DNA of 64,000 nt from Apteryx mantelli (Eukaryota; Chordata; Aves; Apterygiformes; Apterygidae), in contig NC_090011.1 of NCBI RefSeq assembly GCF_036417845.1, positions 2,004,726-2,068,725 on the forward strand, read 5' to 3'. The notes beneath the pieces are model-generated. The model did not search any database, was not told the origin of the DNA, and was given only the letters and a program-made list of their open reading frames with translations. This document shows positions 30,019-40,500 of this stretch, piece after piece (position 1 is the stretch's first letter; the number at the start of each line of letters is the position of its first letter). Made by a program: the position numbers and the translations under genes.

Positions 30019-33000
30019 ATGGAGCGGGAGCGGGCCGGGGCCGGGGCCGGGGCCGGGGCCGGGACCGGGACCGGGACCGGGACCGGGGTCGGGGCGCCCC
30101 CCCCGCGGCACCGCCTCGTCGTGGTGGGCGGCGGCGGCGTCGGCAAGAGCGCGCTGACCATCCAGTTCATCCAGGCAAGGCGCGGGGAAACCCCCAAAAT
30201 GGGACACCCCCCCCCAGGGTCCCCCCCCAAACGGGACTCCCGCAGGGACCCCCCCCAAAATGGGACCCCCCTCAAACGGGACCCCCACAGGGAGCCCCCA
30301 ACTGGGACCCCCCCCAAAATGGGACCCCCCCCCAAACGGGACCCCCACAGGAACCCCCCGACTAGGACCCCCCCAAAACGGGACCCCCCGAGGGGACCCC
30401 CCAAAATGGGACCCCCCCCCAGCAACCCCCCCAAACGGGACCTCTCACAGGGACCCCCCCAACTGAGACCCAAACTGGGACCCCTCACAGGGCCCCCCCC
30501 AAAATGGGACCCTCCATAGGGAACCCCCCCCAGGGACCCCCCCCAGGGACCCCCCCAAAACGGGACCTCCCGAGGGGACCCCCAAAATGGGGCCCCCCCC
30601 AGCACCCCCCCCCAAACGGGACCTCTCACAGGGACTCCCCCAACCGAGACCCCTTACAGGGACCCCACCCCCAGCAACCCCCCCAAAATGGGACCCCCTC
30701 CAGGGACCCCCCCCAAACGGGACCTCTCACAGGGACCCCCTCAACTGAGACCCCAAACTGGGACCCCTTACAGGGCCCCCCCCACAGGCCCCCCCCCCAA
30801 AATGGGACCCTCCATAGGGAACCCCCCATTGGGACCCCCCTAACCGGGACCCCCCCAACCGAGACCCCAAACTGGGACCCCTCATAGGGACCCCCCCACC
30901 CCCCATCCCCGGGGGGGGGGGGGTCGGCAGCCCAGATGCCTGGGCCCCATCATGGGGGGGGGGGTGTCGGGAGCCCGGACGCCTGGGCCCCATCGCCGTC
31001 CACCCCCCGTCCCCCCCCCCCAGTCGTATTTCGTCTCCGACTACGACCCCACCATCGAGGACTCGTACACCAAGGTCTGCGCCGTGGACGGGGCCCCCGC
31101 CCGCCTCGACAGTGAGTGCGGCCGCCCGGACGCCTGGGCCCCCTGCGGCTGGGCGGGGGGCAACGGGGGGCAGGACCCGGACGCCTGGGCCCCCCCACTG
31201 TGGGCGAGGCAAGAGGGAGCTCGGGCGCCTGGGTGCCCTATGTGTGTGGGGGGGGGGGCTGGGATGATCCCGGACACCTGGGCCCCCTTCTGGGGGGGGT
31301 CCGGACACCTGGGTCCCTTTTGGGGGGGGGGGGCAGATGCCTGGGCCCCCTCTGTGGGGGGGGGGGGGAGCCCGGACGCCTGGGCCCCCTGGGTGGTGGG
31401 GCAGGACCTGGACACCTGGGTCCCTTTTTTTTTGGGGGGGGGGTGCTGATCCCGGACGCCTGGGCCCCCTGGGTGGTGGTGAAGGGGGGGGGCCCGGACG
31501 CCTGGGTCCCCTCCGGGGGGGGCGCAGTGACCCCATGACCCACCCGGGGGGGGGCACAGTCCTGGACACGGCGGGGCAGGAGGAGTTCGGCGCCATGCGG
31601 GAGCAGTACCTGCGCGCCGGCGACGGCTTCCTGCTCGTCTTCGCCGTCAACGACCGCGGCAGGTAACGGGGACCCCCCCAAACCCCCCCGGCACCCCAAA
31701 ACCCCACCCCAAACCTTCACGCTGCCCTCAACCCCCCCCCAGCACCCCAACCCCCCCCGGGACCCCCGAATCCCCCCTGTGTCCTTCGCACTGCCCGCAA
31801 TCCCCCCCCAGCACCCCCAACCCCCCCCGGCACCCCAAAACTTGCCCCAAGCCCCTCACAGTGTCCTGGAACCCCCCCCTCCGGCACCCCCAAATCTACC
31901 TCGGGAGGTTTTCTACTGCCCTGAGCCCCCCCCCCGACATCCTGACCCCCACCCCCCAGGACCTTTCCTGCGTCCCTGAGCCCCCCCCAGGACCTTTCCC
32001 ATCCCCCTGAACCTCCACTGGACACCCCAACCCCCCTGGGACCCTTCCTGCTCCCCTGAACCCCCCCAGACACCCTCAAATCCCCCCCAGAACCCTTCCT
32101 GCCCCCCCAGATACCCCAACCCCCCCCCGGCACCCTCACGCTGCCCTCAACCCCCCCCCAGACACCCCAAAATCCCCCCAGGACCCTTCCTGCCACCTTG
32201 AACCCCCCCTGGACACCCCACCCCCACCCCGGAACCCTTCCCTCCCCCCCAGACACCCCAACCCGCCCCCCCGGGACCCTTCCTGCCCCCCTGACTCCCC
32301 CCAGACACCCCAACCCCCCCCAGGCCCGTTCCCGCCCCCCTGACCCCCCCTCGCCCCCCCCCGGGCGCAGTTTCGGGGCGCTGGCCCGGCTCCACGGGCA
32401 GATCCTGCGGGTGAAGGACCGCGACGACGTCCCAGCCGTGCTGGTGGGCAACAAGGCCGACCTGCACCCCCAGCGCCAGGTAGGGCCCCCCCGCGACCCC
32501 CCCGGGGCCCCCCCAACCCCCCCCGGGACCCCTGGACCCCCCCAGACCCCCCCGGGGCCGCACAACCTCCCTCCCTCCCCACCCCGGGGGTCTGGAGCCT
32601 TCCCCAGCTCCAAGTTGCTCGAAAAGGGGTGAAACAGGAAGTCCCCGCCCCCGGCGGCCATCTTGGGCCCACCCACAACAGGAAGTTGGTGGTGCTGAGT
32701 GGCTCTCAACAGGAAGTCCCGCCCTCAAGGGTAGCCAGTGACCTGTGTTGATGCTCTTGAGACAGGAAGTCCCACCTTTGTTATCCCGGAACTGCCCAGA
32801 GCAGGAAGTCCCACCCCCATGGCAGCCATCTTGGATTCAGAACAGGAAGTCCTGCCCCCACAGGCCATCTTGGCTCCGCCCAGAACAGAAGTCCCACTCA
32901 AATGTGCTGTGGTGGCCATCTTGGATCCAGAACAGGAAGTCCCACCCCCAATGCAGAGAGTGGCCATTTTGGATGCAGAACAGGAAGTCCCACCCCCCAC

Positions 33001-33657
33001 AGGCTGCAGTGGCCATCTTGAATCCAGAACAGGAAGTCCCACCCCCACAGGCCATGGCAGCCATCTTGGACGCCATCACAGCAGGAAACCCCGCCCCAGC
33101 AGGCCCCAGCAGCCATCTTGGTCCCCCCCTCAGAGCAAAAAACACCACCATAGAGCAGAGCTGTGGCGGTGGCCATCTTGGAGGCGACCTAAGGGTGCCG
33201 CCACGGCCGTGACCGTCCCGCCCGGATGCCTGGGTCCCCGGGGGGGGGGGGGGGCCACGTCGCCGCCCCACGAGCCTTTTCGCCCCCCCCCCCCCCAAAC
33301 CAGGTGTCACGGGAGGAGGCGCTGGCCTTCGCCCGGGAGAACCGGCTGCCCTACGTCGAGGCCTCGGCCAAGACCCGCCTCAACGTGGACGAGGCCTTTC
33401 ACGAGCTGGTGCGAGCCGTCAGGTGCGCGGGGGGGGGGGGGGGGCCAAAAGGGGCCGGACCCCCCAAAAGGCTCTGGGACCCCCCCGAAAGGGTCCGGGA
33501 GCCCCAAAGGGGTCGGGGACCCCCCCCCAAAACACGTCGTCTCACCCCCCCTTTCTCGCTCTCCCGCAGGCGCTTCCAGGAGCAGGAGACCCCCCCGGCG
33601 CTGGCGGCCCCCCCCGGGGGCAAGGAGGCGGCGGGCTGCCCCTGTGCCCTTCTCTAA
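30019..33657 (+). CDS. RRAS: Ras-related protein R-Ras
   Basis: Small GTPase of the plasma membrane that promotes integrin activation. Exons: 30019-30174, 31024-31111, 31560-31662, 32371-32479, 33304-33422, 33570-33657, totalling 663 bases (220 aa plus stop) with no interruption. A low-complexity Ala/Gly then Thr/Gly N-terminus replaces the roughly 26-residue extension of human R-Ras. Visible motifs are the P-loop [14 protein letters not shown], effector loop [28 protein letters not shown] and EASAK. A Pro-rich PPALAAPP precedes the C-terminal GCPCALL, a CAAX box ending in Leu (geranylgeranylation expected) with a neighbouring Cys that could be palmitoylated. Intron 1 has a GC donor (CAG then GCAAGG); the others are GT-AG. 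Confidence 0.97.
30175..31020. repeat. AAACGGGACCCCCC array, RRAS intron 1
   Basis: Tandem units of CCCCAAAATGGGACCCCCC, CAAACGGGACC and CACAGGGACCCCCC fill the GC-AG intron. Two copies of the dispersed GACGCCTGGGCCC motif occur near its end. Confidence 0.85.
31125..31545. repeat. CCCGGACGCCTGGGCCCC array, RRAS intron 2
   Basis: At least ten copies of the CCCGGACGCCTGGGCCCC motif (reverse complement of CCCAGGCGTCCGGG), separated by G runs, fill the intron. Confidence 0.85.
31675..32360. repeat. CCCCCCAGACACCCCAACCC array, RRAS intron 3
   Basis: C-rich units with GGACCCTTCCTGCCCCCCTGA and CCCAGACACCCCAACCC fill the intron. The first copies start directly after the donor. Confidence 0.8.
32630..33190 (+). 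repeat. ETS/YY1-like site array in RRAS intron 5
   Basis: About twelve imperfect units of roughly 40-50 bases, most starting with ACAGGAAGTCCCACCCCC and ending with GCCATCTTGGA. The first core matches an ETS site (CAGGAAGT) and the second a YY1-type core (GCCATCTTG). Unlike the other intron arrays here it is not dominated by G/C runs. Confidence 0.85.
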
Positions 33658-34390
33658 CTGCCCCCCCCCCAATCAAGGGGGTGTGGGGTGCCCCCCCCAA
33701 GTGTGTGTGGGGGGGCTTTTCTTGCAGGGACACCCCCTCCCCCCAGATCTTGGTTTTGGGGGGGCTCTGGATGTTCCTCCATGATGCCCCCCCCACCCCA
33801 AAAATCTTCTTTTTAGGGACCCCCCCATCCAGGTAGGGGCCCCCCCAGTTTTGGGGGTCCCCAGGTTCCTCTCCCTCGTGGGGGGGGCCGTTTGGGGCTT
33901 CCTGAGACCCCCATTTCGGGGAGTCTTGGCCCCCCCCAAACCCCCATTTTGGGGCCTCCCCCCAGCTCCCCGTTTTGGGGGTCCCCGCACCCCCTTTTTC
34001 ACAGCGCCCCCCCCCACACCAAACCCCCACTTTGGGGCCCCAGGACCCCCCCTTGTTCACAGCCCCCCCCCCCAGACCTCCACTTTGGGGTCCCTGGGGC
34101 TCCTCCACGCCCCTTTTTGGGGTCCCCCCCCCACCCCAAAAGGACCCAGGCGTCCGGGTGGGGGCCCCCAGCTTCGCTTACATCCCCCCCCCCCCGCCGC
34201 CGTGGGGGGGGCCCCGCACGTTCCCCGTGCGAACACAGGAAAACACGCGTGCGCCTGCGTGCGTCCCCATCGGTGCCACGAGTTTTGGGGGGGCCTCAGC
34301 CCCCCCCCAAGCGCTGTAAATACCAAAGAGCCCCCCCCCCTCCTCGGGGGGGGGGAACAACACATTAAAGTGCCTTAAAGCCGGCGTGCA
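33658..34390 (+). other. RRAS: RRAS 3'UTR
   Basis: Runs from the TAA at 33655-33657 to the ATTAAA at 34364-34369. It is C-run rich with a TTTTGGGG-type repeat. No other coding signal was found. Confidence 0.6.
34364..34369 (+). terminator. RRAS: Candidate RRAS poly(A) signal ATTAAA
   Basis: ATTAAA about 710 bases after the RRAS stop, followed by a GT-rich stretch (GTGCACACGCGTGTGCGGG) suitable as a downstream element. No better + strand signal lies closer to the stop. Confidence 0.5.
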
Positions 34391-34399
34391 CACGCGTGT

Positions 34400-36519
34400 G
34401 CGGGAGGGGCCGGGGGTCACATGTGGGCCGGGGGGGGGCGTCACGGGAACGGGGGGGGGGGTGAGAATCACACGCGCTCATGTGAGACCCCGTCGTTCGA
34501 TGTCCCCCCCCCCTTGCGTGACGCCCCCCCCCCAGGCGTGAGACACCCCCCCACAAGTCCTACGGGACCCCCTCGTGCGAGAGCCCCCCCCCCCGCACAA
34601 GAGCCCCCACTCGGGCGAGACCCCCCCCCCACTCCTGCGAGACCCCCCTCATGTGAGACCCCCCCCACACTTCTACGAGCCCCCCAGATCGAGACCCCCC
34701 CTTGTGCAAGACCCCCTCGTGCAATGACCCCCCCCACTCATATGAGACCCCCCCCCACAGCGGCATCAGGCCCCCGCAGCTATATGAGACCCCCCCCACC
34801 TGCAAAAACCCCTCGTGCGAGACCCCCCCCCCCGTGTGAGACCCCCCCCCGGTGCAACGACCCCCCCCACTTGTGCGAGACCCCCCCCCAATGCACGAGT
34901 GCAAGTCCCCCTCGTGCGAGACCCCCCCCCACTCGTGAGACCCCCCCCCCGCAGCTTCCCGAGCCCCCCCCCACCCCGAGACCCCCCCCCCCCAAAAAAA
35001 GAAGGAGGCTGCGGACACGCGGCAACGATAAAAAGGTCTCGGCAACACCCACGACACGAACCCGCGGCCGCCGCGAACACGGACACGATACACCGTAGAA
35101 AAGGGGGGGGGGAAACGCGGAAATTGGGGGGGGGGGAAGAGGCGGCGCGACCCCCCCCCCGCCGCTGCTGCTCCCCCCCCCCCTCCCCGAAACCGCCCCC
35201 AATAAATACCCCGGGGCGGGGGGCGCGGGGGGGGGGAAAGGGGGGGGTAGAGCCCCAGTTTTGGGGCCGGATTCGGGGATTTGGGTGGGTTTTTTTGGGG
35301 GGGGGGCGATACGTTTTCATGGCGGGGGGGGGGACGACAGGAGTGACGCGGGGGGGGGCGCAGAACCCCCCCAATATATATAATAATAATTATAATAATT
35401 AAAAAAAAAATGAGGAAAAAACAACAAAAAAAAAGAACCGAGAGGGGGGAGGGCGATGGGGGCCGGGGGGGGGCAAATTTGGGGCCGGGGGGGGCAAAAT
35501 CCGGCCCCGGGGGGGGGGGGAGGAGAGGGGGGGGCCCCAGCGATACGATATGATACATAGAGACTTTGACCCTATACACTATGTACAAGCCCCCCCCCGC
35601 CAAAAAACCCCCCCCCCGGCCCCCCCGAAACACCCCCCCCTTTATATTTTTTCCTCCCCCCCCCCCCCAAAATCCAGCCAGCCGGGGGAGGGGACTTGGC
35701 AATAAATAGGGGGGGGGTGGATTTTGGGGTGGGGGGGGCTGATGGTCCTTATTTTGGGGGGGGAACCCCCCCTTTTTTGGGGGGGAAACACCCCCCCCGT
35801 TGGCTTGGGACCCCCCCCTCAACCCCCCCCCCCTTTAATACTTATATACAGGACACCCCGGCGGGGGGGGGGGCGGGGGGGGGGGGGAATGGGCTGGTCC
35901 CGGTTTTTGGGGGGGGGGGGCACATGGAAAAAGGGCCCAGGAGTCCGGGTGCCCCCCCCCCCACACCCCCAAAAACCCTGTTTCTCACCCCAAAGGCCGA
36001 GGGGGCCCAGGAGTCCTGGCTCCTCCTGGAAGGGGGGGGGGGGCCCAGGTGTGTGTGTGTCCCCCCCCCCAAAAGGGAGAGGGCCCAGGCGTCCGGGCCC
36101 CCCCCCCCCCCGCCAGGATGGAGGCTACTAAATAGACATTTATACATATATATATAAATAAGGGGGCTCCGGGGGGGGGGACACGTGGGGGGGGGGGCGC
36201 CCGGACCCCCCCCCTTTTTTTAAGGGGGGGTTTGGGGGGGGTGAAGCCCCTCGCTCCCTCCGATGCCCCGGGGGGGGGGCCCCCAAAATTGGGGTGCTGG
36301 GGAGGGGGGGGGGAGCCCATGGAGGGGGGAATCCTGATCCTGGGGGGGGGTCCTTGTCCCCACATTGGGGGTCCTTGTCCCCAAGGAGAGGGGGCGGGGT
36401 CTCCTTCTCCTGGGGGGGGGTCCCCATCTCTGGCAGGCGGGGTCCCCAAGTCCTAGGGGGTGGCCCCATCCCAGGAGAACGTCCCCATCTTGGAGGACGT
36501 CCCCATCCTGGAATTGGTA
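34400..36519 (-). other. 3'UTR-like block ending at the assembly gap (possibly the PRR12 tail)
   Basis: No exon was found here. The block mixes C-run repeats (34480-34990, with GTGCGAGACCCCCC units) with AT-rich islands that look like a 3'UTR, for example around 35375-35440, 35545-35590, 35640-35655 and 36120-36160. Minus-strand poly(A) candidates include ATTAAA at 35839-35834. If the right-hand contig is inverted, this would be the 3' end of PRR12, which is tail-to-tail with RRAS in human. That is inference. Confidence 0.35.
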
Positions 36520-36719
36520 NNNNNNNNNNNNNNNNNNNNNNNNNNNNNNNNNNNNNNNNNNNNNNNNNNNNNNNNNNNNNNNNNNNNNNNNNNNNNNNNN
36601 NNNNNNNNNNNNNNNNNNNNNNNNNNNNNNNNNNNNNNNNNNNNNNNNNNNNNNNNNNNNNNNNNNNNNNNNNNNNNNNNNNNNNNNNNNNNNNNNNNNN
36701 NNNNNNNNNNNNNNNNNNN
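36520..36719. other. Assembly gap (200 N)
   Basis: Exactly 200 undetermined bases, a round number typical of a scaffolding placeholder, so the true distance and the relative orientation of the two sides are not established by the sequence. Confidence 0.99.
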
Positions 36720-37230
36720 TCCCACAACCCCTCTGGGCCCCCCCCAAAAGGGGCGGAGCTTCAAATTACCCCAGGGGAGGGGCTAAAATGGGGGGTGGGG
36801 GGGCACCCTGACCCCCTGGGGCACCCCAAAAGCCTCTTCCTATTCGGGGGGGGGTCCCCAAGCCTCATGGGGGGGGTTCCCAACCCCCCCCAATTTATAG
36901 CTGGGGGGGGGGGTCCTGCCCCCCCCCCAGCCCCCAACACTACAGCCGGGGGGGGCCCCAAAGTGTCTTATGGGGGGGCTGCCCCCAAATCTTGCACAAG
37001 GACGAATCGGGGCCCCCCCTTTTTTGGGGAGGGGGGGGGCTCCCCTCACGCCCCCCCCAAACCTGCTGCGGGGCCCCGGCGCCCCTCCCCCCCTTTTATA
37101 CCAGATGCGCGGGGGCGGGGCCCGGCCGCGAGGCCCCGCCCCTTCTCTATTTTTGTCCAAAGACGAGTGGGCCCCGCCCCACCGGCCCATCTCGGCCATT
37201 AAACGATGCTGACTTTTACCAGCCTGCGGG
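36720..37230 (+). other. 3'UTR-like tail on the + strand, convergent with NOSIP
   Basis: GC-rich sequence without a convincing open frame, ending in ATTAAA (37198-37203) followed by CGATGCTGACTTTTACC. It faces the NOSIP 3' end. In human the gene convergent with NOSIP is RCN3, so this may be the RCN3 3'UTR. No RCN3 coding residues are visible. Confidence 0.35.
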
Positions 37231-37234
37231 GTGC

Positions 37235-37345
37235 CGGCTCTTGATTGGACGAGAGGCGCCGCGGGGCGGGGCAGGTCGCGCCTCCCACGTGGGGCTACGG
37301 CGAGACTGGGGAGGGCGCTTAAAGGGGCGATGCCGAGGGGGTGGG
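37235..37345. promoter_or_regulatory. CpG-rich promoter-like block between convergent tails
   Basis: Contains an inverted CCAAT box (TGATTGGACGAG), a GC box (GGGGCGGGGC) and a CCCACGTGGGG E-box within about 90 bases, yet no start codon or exon follows on either strand. Its role is unknown. Confidence 0.3.
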
Positions 37346-37424
37346 GCCCACAGGGTGTGATGAGTTGCCTGCGCTCAGCCAGGGCCTCCCCCAAACACAG
37401 CGCTGAATCAAGGGGAAAAATACA

Positions 37425-37430
37425 TTTATT
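37425..37430 (-). terminator. NOSIP: NOSIP poly(A) signal AATAAA
   Basis: TTTATT on the + strand gives AATAAA on the minus strand, about 130 bases after the NOSIP stop (37562-37560). Confidence 0.8.
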
Positions 37431-37559
37431 GTGGGGGTGGGAAAAAGGTGTGTGTGGGGGTCCTGGGAATCTTCCGTGTGGATCTTGGGGGGCCCCGGGA
37501 AGGTCGCAGGGGGCTGGGGGGGCCCCTTGGGGGGGGTCTTGGGATCCCCCCCCCCCGGT

Positions 37560-40500
37560 CTAGGCCTGCATCACGGGCCGGGACTTCTTGGCCTCCAGGC
37601 AGATCCCGGAGCCAGCGAAGCCAGTGCCACCCTGGAAGGGGGGGGGAAAAAGAGGAGTGGGGGGGGGGGGCTATAGGGGGGCCCCCCCCCAAGAGACCCT
37701 TGTAGCCCCCCATTACCCCCCCCAGACTCCTCCGGACCCCCAGGGCCCCCCCAAACTCCTTCAGGACCCCCCCAAACACCCCCCCAACCCCCCCCAGAGA
37801 CCCCTGAGAATCCCCCAGACCCCCCCCCAGATACCCCAGGGGACCCCCCCAGCCCCCCAGGACCCCTCGACCCCCCCCCAGAGACCCCCCCGACCCCCCC
37901 CGACCCCCCCGGCCCCGCACGGACCCGCTGCAGCACGATGATGTCGCTCTCGGCCAGGGCGGCGCCGCTCACCGGGTCCCGCATGTCCTTGCGGATGAGG
38001 CGCTCGACGCAGGCCAGCGTCACCACCGCCCCCCTGCGCCCCCCCCCCCAACGGACCCCCCCGTCAGTGGGGGCTGCTGGGGGGGGGGGCGCATCCCGGG
38101 GTGGGGGGGAGACCCCAGGAATTGGGGGGGACCCCACGATGAAGGGGGGGGAATCCCAGGGTGGGGGGGGATCCCGGGACAGGGGGGGGTCCCAGGGTGG
38201 GGGGGGTCCCAGGGAACAACCCTGGGGGTGGGGGGGGGCCTGGGAAGGGGTCACGAGGGGTAGTTAAGGGTCACGGGGGCAGTTGGGGGGGTCCCTGGAG
38301 CAGTTAGGGGTCACAGGGGGTGGTTGGGGGGTCCCCGGGGCAGTTAGAGGTCACAGGGGGCAATTGGGGGGGGTCCCCAGGGCAGTTAGGGATCACGGGG
38401 GGCAGTTGGGGGGGTCCCTGGGGCACTTAGGGGTCCCAGGAAGCAGCTATGGGTACCGGGGGGGCAATTAGGGATCCCAGGGAGCACTTAGGGTCCCAGG
38501 GGGGCAATTAGGAGCCTGGGGGGGGCAATTAAGACACTCATGATGGGCACAGGACGGTGCCAACCCCAGTGCTGACCTGTTCCACGGTGCCCGGGGGGAA
38601 TTAAGGGTCCCAAAGGAGCAATTAGGGGTCCCAGGGGGGCAATTAAGGATCCGGGGGGGGCAATTAGGGGGTCGGGGGGGGCACTCACGAGGGGCGCAGC
38701 ACGGCGCAGGGCACGGCGTTGCCCAGCACGTCGCCGGTGACGGCGCAGACGTAGCGGTCGCGGCGGGTGAGCAGGGCGACGCGCTCCAGGCCCGGCTCGG
38801 CGGCGCGGAAGCGCACGGACACCAGGTCGCGGCGGCGCAGCGGGCGCCCGCTCATGGGGCAGCGCAGCACGGGGTCCTGCGCCCGGACGCCTGGGTCCCT
38901 CGGACGCCTGGGCCCCTCGGACGCCTGGGCCCCCTCGGAGCCCGGTGTCCCCCCCCCGAACCGCCCCGCGCCACGGGGTCCTGCGCCCGGACGCCTGGGT
39001 CCCTCGGACGCCTGGGCCCCTCGGACGCCTGGGCCCCTCGGAGCCCGGTGTCCCCCCCCAGAACCGCTCTGTGCCATGGGGTTCTGCGCCCGGACGCCTG
39101 GGTCCCTCGGACGCCTGGGCCCCTCGGACGCCTGGGCCCCCTCGGAGCACGCTGCCACCCCCCCGAACCGCCCTGCGCCATGGGGTCCTGCGCCCAGACG
39201 CCTGGGCCCCCTCGGACGCCTGGGCCCCCTCGGAGCAGGCTGCCACCCCCCCGGACCGCCCTGTGCCATGGGGTCCTGCGCCCGGACGCCTGGGCCCCCT
39301 CGGACGCCTGGGCCCCTCGGAGCCCGGTGTCCCCCCCCAGAACCGCCCTGTGCCATGGGGTCCTGCGCCCGGACGCCTGGGTCCCTCGGACGCCTGGGCC
39401 CCCTCGGAGCACCCTGCCACCCCCCCGGACCGCCCTGTGCCATGGGGTCCTGCGCCCGGACGCCTGGGCCCCTCGGACGCCTGGGCCCCCTCGGAGCACG
39501 CTGCCACCCCCCCGGACCGCCCTGTGCCATGGGGTCCTGCGCCCGGACGCCTGGGCCCCTCGGACGCCTGGGCCCCCTCGGAGCACGCTGCCACCCCCCC
39601 GGACTGCCCCGCGCCATGGGGTCCTGCGCCCGGACGCCTGGGTCCCTCGGACACCTGGGCCCCCTCGGAGCCCGGTGTCCCCCCCCCGGACTGCCCCGCG
39701 CCATGGGGTCCTGCGCCCGGACGCCTGGGTCCCTCGGACGCCTGGGCCCCCTCGGAGCACCCTGCCACCCCCCCGGACCGCCCTGTGCCATGGGGTCCTG
39801 CGCCCGGACGCCTGGGTCCCTCGGACACCTGGGCCCCCTCGGAGCCCGGTGTCCCCCCCCCCGGACTGCCCCGCGCCATGGGGTCCTGCGCCCGGACGCC
39901 TGGGTCCCTCGGACGCCTGGGCCCCCTCGGAGCACCCTGCCACCCCCCCGGACCGCCCTGTGCCATGGGGTCCTGCGCCCGGACGCCTGGGCCCCCTCGG
40001 ACGCCTGGGCTCCCATGCTAGAACCGCCCCCCCCCCCCGATCCCACCCTGGCCGGGGTGCTGTGGGGCAGGACCGTAGGATGCCATGGGGCGCTGTGGGG
40101 CAGTGTGGGGCGCCATGGGGTGGCTGTGGGGCAGCTGTGGGGCAGCGTGGGGCAGCGTGGGGTGGCTGGGGGGCAGCTGTGGGGCGCCATGGCAGCCGTG
40201 GGGCACCGTGGGGTGGCTGTGGGGTGCCGTGGGGCGGCCGTGGGGCAGCTATGGGGCAGCCGTGGGGCAGGACTCACGGGCTTGGGCAGCCGCCCGGCGT
40301 CGGCCTCCGGGGTGAGCGACGGGATCCAGAAGCTGGGCAGGGCCTGCGGCTCCGGGCCGGGGGGCGCTGGGGGGGGAAGCGTCAGCCCCACGGCTGCCCC
40401 ACGGCCCCCCGGATCCCCCCTCCTGCTCCATAGCTGCCCCCAGAACCCTCCTCCTGCCCCATAGCCCCCCCATAAGCCTCCTCCTGCCCCATAGCTGCCC

